A stretch of 5,801 nt of DNA from DAOSVX01 sp964440405 (lineage in GTDB: Bacteria; Bacillota_I; Bacilli_A; RF39; UBA660), in assembly GCA_964440405.1 (NCBI GenBank), contig CAYTSB010000050.1:1-5801 (forward strand), read 5' to 3'. The position numbers and the translations under genes are program-made. Below the pieces are notes generated by a model that was not told the origin of the DNA, did no database searches, and was given only the letters and a program-made list of their open reading frames with translations. Each line of letters begins with the position of its first letter. The stretch's first letter is position 1. Below are positions 1-5,801 of the stretch, piece after piece.

Positions 1-687
1 AGTTTAAAAATTGCTTTAAGACAGCGTTTACGCTGGTCAAGAGGACATTTAGAAGCTTTTGTTGAAAGCGGTCCCTATTTATTCTTAAATATTTTCTTAG
101 GTAAATTATTTGTAAGAACCAAATGGCATCGTGAAGAAGAGAAAAAACCTAGGACATTTAAAAATTTCTTATTAGCAATATTTGAATCAATTAGACATCG
201 GGTAGCTTCCTATGATACTCTAATGCAACTCACTCCATTTGTTATTATTAATATATTAAAATGGCTAATTGTTCCGGTATTTATTGGTTCTTGTTATTAT
301 TATATTAGTGGAATTAGCAATATTAATCTTTTCGCAGGCGGTACTTATTTAGCCAAATTATTAAAATATTTAGATATTAAAATAGCAGTCAACCTTGCTC
401 CAGGAATCAATGCTTTTGGAGTTGGCTTACTAGTTACTATCTGGCTTAGATTATTCTATCGCTTTGGTGTCTATTTCAGTAATATCTGGATGTCAATTTA
501 TGTCTTTATTATTGAACATAAAAGAATTATTAAAATTCCTTTACATAAGAAAATACTTTTTTGTTTAACTTGGCCAACATTTGATATTATTGGTAGATAC
601 ACTACTTACCTGGCAGTATTTAAAAAAGTTACTTGGAAACCTATTCCTCATACTAGTAAAGTTACAATTGAAGATTTAAAAAAATAA
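1..687 (+). CDS. Family 2 processive glycosyltransferase, C-terminal part (5' end outside window)
   Basis: The frame is open from base 1 to the TAA at 685-687, giving 228 residues. The Met at base 223 is internal, not the start. Residues 8-12 read QRLRW, the QxxRW motif that holds the acceptor or growing chain in processive GT2 enzymes (cellulose, hyaluronan and NodC-like synthases), followed by SRGH. The rest is hydrophobic: likely membrane segments lie near 81-101, 135-157, 159-172 and 184-207, then a basic tail with WKPIPHT at 212-218, as seen in bacterial membrane GT2 proteins. The N-terminal GT-A domain with its donor-binding Asp motifs lies off the left edge. The protein probably sits in the inner membrane and extends a surface polysaccharide or glycolipid from a nucleotide sugar. 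The sugar cannot be told from this fragment. The gene converges on the LtaS-like gene and seems to share its terminator. The family call is firm; the product is unknown. Confidence 0.85.
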   Translation, partial: SLKIALRQRLRWSRGHLEAFVESGPYLFLNIFLGKLFVRTKWHREEEKKPRTFKNFLLAIFESIRHRVASYDTLMQLTPFVIINILKWLIVPVFIGSCYYYISGISNINLFAGGTYLAKLLKYLDIKIAVNLAPGINAFGVGLLVTIWLRLFYRFGVYFSNIWMSIYVFIIEHKRIIKIPLHKKILFCLTWPTFDIIGRYTTYLAVFKKVTWKPIPHTSKVTIEDLKK

Positions 688-708
688 ACTAAATTAGTTT
701 ATTTTTTT
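678..708. terminator. Shared bidirectional terminator between convergent genes
   Basis: A perfect inverted repeat has arms at 678-692 and 694-708 around a single central base, with an A7 run at the left end and a T7 run at the right. On either strand it reads as an A-tract, a hairpin and a U-tract, the form of an intrinsic terminator that works both ways. The stem is AT-rich, with a single G-C pair per arm, so it would be weak without the U-tract. It contains the TAA stop of the plus-strand glycosyltransferase (685-687) and that of the minus-strand sulfatase-fold gene (699-701). Confidence 0.75.
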
Positions 709-2603
709 GTTAAAATATTAAAATAATTATATTTTAAAGTTAAATCGTTTTTCATAATTAAATAATGAATATTACTGTTTTTAGCTTCCAATACACTGGC
801 TTTAACCTTTTTATTATTAGTTACTACTCCGCCATCAACATAAATATTGCCATCATACCAGGAGTAGTCACTAAAGAATACTAATCCTTTATAATCAGAA
901 CCTAAAACATCACTGCCAATATAATAATTAGGATTATAATTGATACCAAATAAATTTAAAACTGTTGGCAGGATATTTAATTGTGATGTAACTTCTTTAA
1001 CTGTTTTTTTATCTTTACCATTATTCCAAATGAAAAATGGTGTCTTATTAATTAAATTGTTACTAGTATTCTTATATTTGTCCAAAATTGTTTCATCATT
1101 TAAAGTATATAAATAATGATCAGTATAAACAACAATAATTGTATTATCAATTAAATTATTAGCTGTCAATTTTTCCAAAAGCAGTTCTACCATATAATCA
1201 GTTTCTTTGGCTTGTCTTCTGGCACACTCTTCTTCACTCATGTTAGTAAATTCAATTTCTTTACCTTCATTATCCATATCATAAAGCATTTTACAAACTC
1301 CAGCAGTGTTCGTAAATGGTAAGTGAGCTGAATAAGTAATTATGTAATCAACAAAATTACTATCGGTTGGAAACATTAAGTTACTAAAGTTTTCATTATT
1401 AATTAATTCGCGATCAAGCTCATAAATATTATCCTGATATTTATACAAATCTATTAAGCCATAATAATTATCATAGCCCCAACTATCATAATTAATTCCT
1501 CTAGAGTAATACTCTTTAGTATTCATATGGAAGGCATTAACCTGATAACCTTCTTTTTTAAATAGATTGGCCATAGAATATGGAAAATTGGCATTATTAA
1601 ATGTATAAGCATTTTGATTATACGAAATCGGTACAGTAAATCCAGTATTGACTGTAAATTCAGAATTAAAAGTTGAGCCGCCACCATTATAAAACGAATA
1701 ATGATTACTAAAATTAATTCCATTAGTTAGCATTTTATACAAAGTTGGTGTATCTTTTTTATTAAGCATCCAAGAATCAATGCCTTCCAATTGTAGGAAA
1801 ATCAAATTTTTGCCTTGATACTTACCAGTATATTTGTTGCTTAAATGAACATTTTCTTCTTCATAAGCCTCTTTTAGAAAAGCAAGTTCACTTTCATCTT
1901 CTTCTTGATCTCTTAAATAAGTAACAAAAAAGTCACGGACAGTATATTCAAAAAAACCACTAACACGCATACTTTTATTGCTATCATTAAATGAAATATA
2001 AATATTGCGGGGATTTTTCCAGGTATTCCATACCAGATTTGAATTAGCTTTACCTAAAAGTAAAGGGGTCGCAGTATGAAGAAGTAAAAAAGCAATAACA
2101 ACGATACTAAATTCTTTGAATTTAAATCTTTTGTTATCAGGAATGTTTCTATATCCCCAGATAAATGTTGCAATAATAACTGCTAGAAAAATATAAACCA
2201 AGATATTACAATTTTTTAGTGCTTCCCCAAAATAAGAAGATCCTTCACTAGTAGATTCTAATAATCCAAAATTAAAAAAGTTAGAAGTCATTGAATAATA
2301 AACATTATTTATTAAAAAGAATAGGATAAAAATAATATTAACAACCAAATAAATATATTTACCTATCTTCTTTTTAAAAGATAAGGTTAATCCTACAAAT
2401 AAAAATGTATAAATAATTGTAAAGAAATTAGGGACAAAACGATATATCTTGAAAAATTTAATGCTTTGACCTAAATATCTTGTTGTCAAATCCATTAATA
2501 TGAAAGGAATACTCATATATACAATATGAATATATTTAATAACAAATTTCTTTGTTTGAATTAATGCGTCTTTTATTTTTTTAGAAATAAATTTTAAATC
2601 CAT
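699..2603 (-). CDS. LtaS-like membrane sulfatase-fold protein, probable lipoteichoic acid synthase / phosphoglycerol transferase
   Basis: The 634 residues follow the LtaS plan: about five N-terminal membrane helices (near 22-40, 57-75, 83-105, 131-150, 166-184), a linker, then an extracellular sulfatase-type alkaline-phosphatase-fold domain from about 265. Matched to Staphylococcus aureus LtaS, visible residues are E273 in LQLEGIDSW (metal), T311 in GGGSTFNSEF (nucleophile), R368 in YYSRG, H427 in YSAHLPF, and D495-H496 in YTDHY (metal). The LtaS tryptophan two residues before the arginine is Tyr366 here. LtaS enzymes move glycerol phosphate from phosphatidylglycerol onto a growing teichoic acid chain outside the membrane. 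The exact substrate and acceptor cannot be read from sequence; a primase or another phosphoglycerol transferase are alternatives. C436 and C460 are the only cysteines in the extracellular domain. The ATG at 2601-2603 is preceded by GGTGA seven bases upstream and by a strong promoter, supporting this start. It is probably transcribed alone. Confidence 0.88.
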   Translation of the reverse strand: MDLKFISKKIKDALIQTKKFVIKYIHIVYMSIPFILMDLTTRYLGQSIKFFKIYRFVPNFFTIIYTFLFVGLTLSFKKKIGKYIYLVVNIIFILFFLINNVYYSMTSNFFNFGLLESTSEGSSYFGEALKNCNILVYIFLAVIIATFIWGYRNIPDNKRFKFKEFSIVVIAFLLLHTATPLLLGKANSNLVWNTWKNPRNIYISFNDSNKSMRVSGFFEYTVRDFFVTYLRDQEEDESELAFLKEAYEEENVHLSNKYTGKYQGKNLIFLQLEGIDSWMLNKKDTPTLYKMLTNGINFSNHYSFYNGGGSTFNSEFTVNTGFTVPISYNQNAYTFNNANFPYSMANLFKKEGYQVNAFHMNTKEYYSRGINYDSWGYDNYYGLIDLYKYQDNIYELDRELINNENFSNLMFPTDSNFVDYIITYSAHLPFTNTAGVCKMLYDMDNEGKEIEFTNMSEEECARRQAKETDYMVELLLEKLTANNLIDNTIIVVYTDHYLYTLNDETILDKYKNTSNNLINKTPFFIWNNGKDKKTVKEVTSQLNILPTVLNLFGINYNPNYYIGSDVLGSDYKGLVFFSDYSWYDGNIYVDGGVVTNNKKVKASVLEAKNSNIHYLIMKNDLTLKYNYFNILTKK

Positions 2604-2623
2604 TTATTTTTCACCACAAAAAA

Positions 2624-2652
2624 ATTATAGCATTTTTCTTATATTATGTAAA
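2624..2652 (-). promoter_or_regulatory. Sigma-70/sigma-A-type promoter of the LtaS-like gene
   Basis: On the minus strand a TTTACA -35 box (2647-2652, one mismatch to TTGACA) is followed by a 17-bp spacer and a perfect TATAAT -10 box (2624-2629). A TG one base before the -10 adds an extended -10 element. Transcription should begin near base 2617, giving a leader of only about 14 nt carrying GGTGA before the ATG at 2603. Little room is left for a leader-based control element. The promoter separates the LtaS-like gene from the peptidoglycan genes upstream. Confidence 0.82.
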
Positions 2653-2669
2653 TTCTTTTAAAATGGTAA

Positions 2670-2919
2670 TTATCTCCTTGGCATTACTTCACCAATCTCA
2701 TATGTACCATTTTTAATTATTGTAGTTCTTTACTCTACTCCAGAATTAACCTCTTCTAAAAATAATTTAATGGCGTCATTTCATCTTCTCACCGAAAAAG
2801 ATAATAAAGTCTTTAAGATTTAATTTATTTTTTAATGGTATTAGTTATAAATCCAGTAGCAACAGTTCCACCAAAAGAATAATCTAATAAATAATCTATT
2901 TTAAAATCATTCAACAATT
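2670..2919 (-). pseudogene. Probable decayed coding remnant, family not recognised
   Basis: This fills most of the 316-bp gap between ftsW and the LtaS-like gene. Three minus-strand pieces have coding-like composition but lie in successive frames. The first ends in DYSFGGTVATGFITNTIKK and stops at TAA 2825-2827; it is open upstream into the 3' end of ftsW. The second, one base shifted (2823-2776), reads NLKDFIIFFGEKMK then TGA. The third, shifted by one more base (2780-2670), reads NDAIKLFLEEVNSGVE, a TAA at 2730-2732, then RTTIIKNGTYEIGEVMPRR and a final TAA. Joined, they would give roughly 80 residues of one protein C-terminus. Both frame changes fall in or beside A-runs, so sequencing error could explain part of it, but the internal stop codon and the absent 5' part favour a truncated, decayed gene. 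It does not resemble the C-terminus of MurG, the gene often found here. No function is offered. Confidence 0.5.
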
Positions 2920-4020
2920 CTAAGCTTTACTAATATTTAAAATAATTCCAATACTTGCCATACTAACAAGTAAACTACTACCACCATAAGATAAAAATGG
3001 TAAAGTCACTCCTGTAACTGGTATTAATCCTACTACAACCATTAAATTTAGTATTGCTTGTAAAATTATACCAAAGGCTAAACCAAATACTAAATATTTA
3101 GCAAATAAATCATTGGTTTTTAAAGCTATTTTTATAGAGCAATAAAAGATTAAGAAAAATAAACTAGTAACTATTAATACTCCTAAAAAGCCAAATTCTT
3201 CACTAATTATAGAGAAAATAAAATCTGTTTGAGGCTCTGGTAAATAAAAATGTTTTTGCCTTGAATTTAAAAAACCTTGTCCCAATAATCCACCCGGTCC
3301 AATTGCATATAAACTTTGAATTATTTGAAATCCACTACCAAGAGGATCTTGCCAGGGATTTAAAAATGATAATATTCTAGACACTCTATAGGGAGCTACA
3401 ACTATTATTCCTGCTACTCCTGCTATTCCCAAAATACCAGCTTTAATAAAAAATGATAAATTGGTAGTAGAAGCAAACAATAATCCAACTAATGATAAAA
3501 CCATAACCATTGCTGTTCCAAAGTCTGGCTCTAATAAAATCAAACCAAAAAAAGCCAAAATAACTAAAATGATTGGTAATAATCCTTTGATAAATTTATT
3601 AACACTCTTTTGATTATTGCTTAAATATTTTGATACAAAGATAATTAATCCTATTTTGGCTGCTTCACTAGGTTGAATTCCTAACGAACCTATCCCAAAC
3701 CAACTCCTAGAACCATTTCTAACTTGCCCTATTCCAGGAATTAGGACAAGCCCTAATAATAAAAAGCAAATCATCAAGATGAGATTTGCTTTTTGTTTAT
3801 ATATTTTATAATTTATTTTCGATAAGATGTACATGGCAACAAGACCTAAGAGAAAGAATATACTTTGAGCTTTAACATATTTAAAGGCATCATTATACTT
3901 ATATGCTGCCCAAATGCTACTAGAAGAATAAATCATAACTATACCAAATAATGAGATTAAAATTACAGACAACACTAAAATATAATCTATTCTTATTCTT
4001 TTCACATTCAACCCCCACAT
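2920..4020 (-). CDS. ftsW: SEDS peptidoglycan glycosyltransferase, FtsW/SpoVE type
   Basis: This polytopic membrane protein of 366 residues from the ATG, or 361 from the better-supported GTG at 4003-4005, has the length and about ten helices of the SEDS family. It polymerises lipid II into glycan strands together with a class B PBP. Conserved blocks (numbered from the ATG) are NGSRSWFGIGSLGIQPSEA at 102-120, LEPDFGTA at 163-170, SFLNPWQDP at 218-226, FYLPEPQTDFIFSIISEE at 258-275, and PVTGVTLPFLSYGGSS at 334-349. Asp266 in TDFIF matches the aspartate essential for FtsW/RodA activity. The neighbouring mraY and PBP genes point to FtsW/SpoVE rather than RodA. Whether it serves vegetative division or spore cortex cannot be decided here. 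It follows mraY by 10 to 25 bp, depending on start, so it is very likely co-transcribed. The stop is TAG and no clear terminator follows it. Confidence 0.93.
   Translation of the reverse strand: MWGLNVKRIRIDYILVLSVILISLFGIVMIYSSSSIWAAYKYNDAFKYVKAQSIFFLLGLVAMYILSKINYKIYKQKANLILMICFLLLGLVLIPGIGQVRNGSRSWFGIGSLGIQPSEAAKIGLIIFVSKYLSNNQKSVNKFIKGLLPIILVILAFFGLILLEPDFGTAMVMVLSLVGLLFASTTNLSFFIKAGILGIAGVAGIIVVAPYRVSRILSFLNPWQDPLGSGFQIIQSLYAIGPGGLLGQGFLNSRQKHFYLPEPQTDFIFSIISEEFGFLGVLIVTSLFFLIFYCSIKIALKTNDLFAKYLVFGLAFGIILQAILNLMVVVGLIPVTGVTLPFLSYGGSSLLVSMASIGIILNISKA
4011..4016 (-). promoter_or_regulatory. Ribosome binding site favouring the GTG start of ftsW
   Basis: The minus-strand sequence GGGGGT, one mismatch from the Shine-Dalgarno core GGAGGT, sits five bases before a GTG at 4003-4005. 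The ATG at 4018-4020 has only A/T-rich sequence upstream and no purine-rich site. Starting at the GTG gives a protein beginning VKRIRIDYILVLS, with basic residues just before the first membrane helix, and places this site 15-20 bp after the mraY stop. Confidence 0.6.
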
Positions 4021-4030
4021 TAATTATATT

Positions 4031-5023
4031 CTAAATCCAAACTCCATATGTTATTGCTAGCATTGCAAATATTAACCCTACTGTCCAAAATAATTTAACA
4101 ATATCAGTTTCACTCCAACCAAGCTGTTCAAAATGATGATGGATTGGTGCCATTTTAAATACCTTTCGCTTAAACTTTCTAATAGCTGTAATTTGAATAA
4201 TAGCGCTTAGTGCTTCAATTACAAATACTCCACCAATTAAAGCTAAAGAAAGTTCGTGTCTAGTAATAATTGCAATTGTTGCTAATGCTCCCCCCAAAGA
4301 AAGAGCGCCAGTATCACCCATAAACACTTTAGCTGGATGAGAGTTAAATACTAAAAAACCTAATAAGCTTCCTACTAAAATAAACGAAAATATTGCAACC
4401 TCTTGATAACCTTCCATCCATGAAGTGTTCCAAGTAATAAGCCCGTAGGCGAAAAATGCTATTAAAGATAAGCCGCCACACAAACCATCTAAACCATCGG
4501 ATAAATTGACAGCATTAGTTGTTCCAACTAATAAAAATAAAATAAACAATCCAAAAGTCCATCCTAACGGTATTTCAAGATTTAAAGAAGTAATCACAAT
4601 TGTTGTGGATCCTCCATTTTTCATAAATATATAGAAGAATACTAAAGCAATAAAAGTTTGAATTAAAAGTTTAGTTGATATTCTAAGTCCTTTGTTATTC
4701 TTAAATTTTATTTTTAAAAAATCATCAACAAACCCTAGTCCGGCATAAGCTAAGAAGACAAAAACAACAATTATTAAGTTAGAATTTATTGAAATACTTC
4801 CTCTTAAATAAAGAAAAACTAAAGCTGCGATTGTTGGAATAATAAATATTAATCCTCCAATTGTTGGTGTTCCTTGTTTAGCTAGGTGCCTTTCGCCAAT
4901 TAAATGACTTACATTTTGGCCAAATTTAAATTTTTTTAACATTGGTATCACAATAAACCCAGTAATTATTGCTAGAATAAATCCTAACATAACTGCCATT
5001 GCTGTTTTAGCTAATATTAGCAT
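4031..5023 (-). CDS. mraY: Phospho-N-acetylmuramoyl-pentapeptide-transferase (lipid I synthase)
   Basis: MraY transfers phospho-MurNAc-pentapeptide from UDP-MurNAc-pentapeptide to undecaprenyl phosphate, forming lipid I on the inner face of the membrane. The 330 residues are full length for the family, with about ten helices. Signature segments are KQGTPTIGG at 49-57, VDDFLK at 99-104 (the Asp pair D100/D101), NAVNLSDGLDGL at 170-181, FMGDTGALSLGG at 234-245 (Mg2+-binding D237), and the MraY-specific MAPIHHHFEQLGWSE at 291-305. The HHH in that last loop separates it from WecA and TagO relatives. The ATG at 5021-5023 has GGAAGAGGTG ending five bases upstream, a strong ribosome site. It lies 85 bp after the PBP stop, where murE would often be, and 10-25 bp before ftsW, where murD would often be. 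All key residues are present. Confidence 0.97.
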   Translation of the reverse strand: MLILAKTAMAVMLGFILAIITGFIVIPMLKKFKFGQNVSHLIGERHLAKQGTPTIGGLIFIIPTIAALVFLYLRGSISINSNLIIVVFVFLAYAGLGFVDDFLKIKFKNNKGLRISTKLLIQTFIALVFFYIFMKNGGSTTIVITSLNLEIPLGWTFGLFILFLLVGTTNAVNLSDGLDGLCGGLSLIAFFAYGLITWNTSWMEGYQEVAIFSFILVGSLLGFLVFNSHPAKVFMGDTGALSLGGALATIAIITRHELSLALIGGVFVIEALSAIIQITAIRKFKRKVFKMAPIHHHFEQLGWSETDIVKLFWTVGLIFAMLAITYGVWI

Positions 5024-5046
5024 AAAAACACCTCTTCCTACATTTT

Positions 5047-5052
5047 ATTATA
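5047..5052 (-). promoter_or_regulatory. Candidate -10 box upstream of mraY
   Basis: A perfect TATAAT lies on the minus strand 23 bases before the mraY ATG, the same layout as the stronger promoter before the LtaS-like gene. I find no convincing -35 hexamer at 16-18 bp; that region is A/T-only. In DNA this AT-rich the match may be chance. If real, mraY and ftsW could be transcribed partly independently of the PBP gene. No clear terminator lies between the PBP stop and this site. Confidence 0.35.
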
Positions 5053-5108
5053 CTACATTAATTTTTATAATTTTTAATTCACCCCTAAAATTGTACATAA
5101 ACTTTACA

Positions 5109-5801
5109 TTAATTACCTAACATTAATTTAATTTTACTATTTTCTTTAACCATTAAATCACTAGTCGGAGATTGATAAATAATAGTATCTCCACTACCAC
5201 TATATTCTATTTTAAATCCTTTTAATATTGTTTTTGCTTCATCAATAGGTCTCCCTATTACATTTGGAACTTTTTTATATTTAACATCATACCATAAATA
5301 CTCTTTAGGAAATCCTTCCTGATCTTCTTTAATATCTAAAATACTAATAGCATCTTTAAAAATATTTCTGGCTACAGGAGCCGCTACTGTTCCACCATAT
5401 TGAACTACTCCTTTAGCATTGTCCACAGCAACATATATAACAATTTCCGGATTATCAGCTGGCATAAAGCCGATAAAAGATAAAATATAGTTACCTACTA
5501 AATATCTACCATCTGATACTTTCTGAGCAGTACCGGTTTTCCCCCCAACACGATAATTTTCAATATAGGCATTTCTACCGGTACCGTTAGCAACTACACT
5601 TTCTAATACATATCTAGTTAACGAAGATGTATCTGTACTTATAACTTTTCTTTCTAAAGTTGGATTTACTTTTTTAATTATACTATTGGTTTCTGGTTCG
5701 TTAAAACTTTTGACAAGATATGGAGTATATAAATTACCGCCATTAACAACTGCACTTACCGCTTTTACTTGCTGAATAGGAGTAACACTAATTCCTTGCC
5801 C
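5109..5801 (-). CDS. Class B penicillin-binding protein (SpoVD/FtsI type) with one PASTA domain, C-terminal part
   Basis: The frame is open from the right window edge to the TAA at 5109-5111, giving the last 230 residues of a protein whose family usually runs to about 550-700. Counting from the edge, the fragment opens with GQGISVTPIQQ (1-11), typical of class B transpeptidases. It carries the third active-site motif KTG in GGKTGTAQ at 88-90, then FIGFMPADNPEIVI (109-122) and QYGGTVAAPV at about 134-143. A single PASTA domain begins at VPNVIG (178-183) and runs to the end. The catalytic SxxK and SxN motifs are off the edge. The enzyme crosslinks peptide stems outside the membrane and works with an FtsW-type partner, encoded two genes downstream. 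One PASTA domain resembles Bacillus SpoVD; PbpB and Pbp2x-like proteins usually have two. Sporulation cannot be inferred from this alone. The Met at 5463-5465 is internal, not a start. Confidence 0.93.
   Translation of the reverse strand, partial: GQGISVTPIQQVKAVSAVVNGGNLYTPYLVKSFNEPETNSIIKKVNPTLERKVISTDTSSLTRYVLESVVANGTGRNAYIENYRVGGKTGTAQKVSDGRYLVGNYILSFIGFMPADNPEIVIYVAVDNAKGVVQYGGTVAAPVARNIFKDAISILDIKEDQEGFPKEYLWYDVKYKKVPNVIGRPIDEAKTILKGFKIEYSGSGDTIIYQSPTSDLMVKENSKIKLMLGN

Noticed and set aside
1523..1723. A 66-codon minus-strand open frame within the LtaS-like gene
   Set aside because: It overlaps the catalytic domain of the LtaS-like gene in another frame, has no ribosome site I can see, and reads as low-complexity hydrophobic sequence from AT-rich codons.
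2662..2687. Inverted repeat GTAAT...ATTAC with a long loop between ftsW and the LtaS-like gene
   Set aside because: Five base pairs with a loop of more than ten bases and no adjoining U-tract on the minus strand; too weak to call a terminator.
2797..2814. Possible ftsW terminator hairpin on the minus strand (AAAGA...TCTTT followed by T residues)
   Set aside because: The stem is only five pairs, nearly all A-T, and it lies about 105 bp after the ftsW stop within the decayed coding segment.
2673..2823. Short plus-strand ATG frames of about 17 codons (starting near 2663 and 2771)
   Set aside because: They are antisense to the decayed segment, have no ribosome site, and are within chance length for this base composition.
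5024..5108. Possible tiny gene or leader peptide between the PBP gene and mraY (AGGGGTG followed by short frames)
   Set aside because: The frames after the purine-rich motif run only one or two codons before a stop (GTG AAT TAA; ATG TAG), so no peptide is supported.
1..5801. Mycoplasma-type code (TGA as Trp), suggested by the AT-richness
   Set aside because: Trp is encoded by TGG throughout the five genes and no in-frame TGA appears in them, which would be unexpected for a code-4 organism of this composition.

Overview
This is an AT-rich window from a bacterium that builds a peptidoglycan wall. It reads with the standard bacterial code: no TGA interrupts any of the five long reading frames, and tryptophan is written TGG. 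The stops are TAA (three) and TAG (two). Low GC, a PASTA-bearing class B penicillin-binding protein, an SpoVE-like FtsW and an LtaS-like polyglycerolphosphate synthase together suggest a low-GC Bacillota lineage, such as Bacilli or an Erysipelotrichia/RF39-like gut organism. That placement is an inference; there is no rRNA or other taxonomic marker here.

Layout from the right edge, minus strand: the C-terminal 230 residues of a class B penicillin-binding protein (SpoVD/FtsI type, one PASTA domain) run off the window at base 5801. Next come mraY (lipid I synthase) and an ftsW/spoVE-type SEDS glycosyltransferase. This is a shortened dcw (division and cell wall) cluster. In the common Bacillota order, murE lies between the PBP and mraY, murD between mraY and ftsW, and murG after ftsW; none of these is present here.

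After ftsW comes about 316 bp without an intact gene. It holds what looks like a decayed minus-strand coding segment, broken by two frame changes and a nonsense codon, followed by a near-consensus promoter. That promoter drives a 634-residue LtaS-like membrane sulfatase-fold protein, probably a lipoteichoic acid synthase or related phosphoglycerol transferase. The sulfatase gene converges on the C-terminal 228 residues of a plus-strand family 2 processive glycosyltransferase that enters from the left edge. The two stop codons are 11 bp apart and both lie inside one perfect palindrome that looks like a shared bidirectional terminator.

Together the genes concern the cell envelope. MraY makes lipid I, FtsW and the PBP polymerise and crosslink peptidoglycan, the LtaS-like protein likely makes an anionic glycerol-phosphate polymer, and the glycosyltransferase probably makes a surface polysaccharide or glycolipid. 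I see no CRISPR array, insertion sequence, phage gene, tRNA or rRNA. Nothing in the window clearly amounts to a new biological system; the most unexplained stretch is the decayed segment downstream of ftsW.
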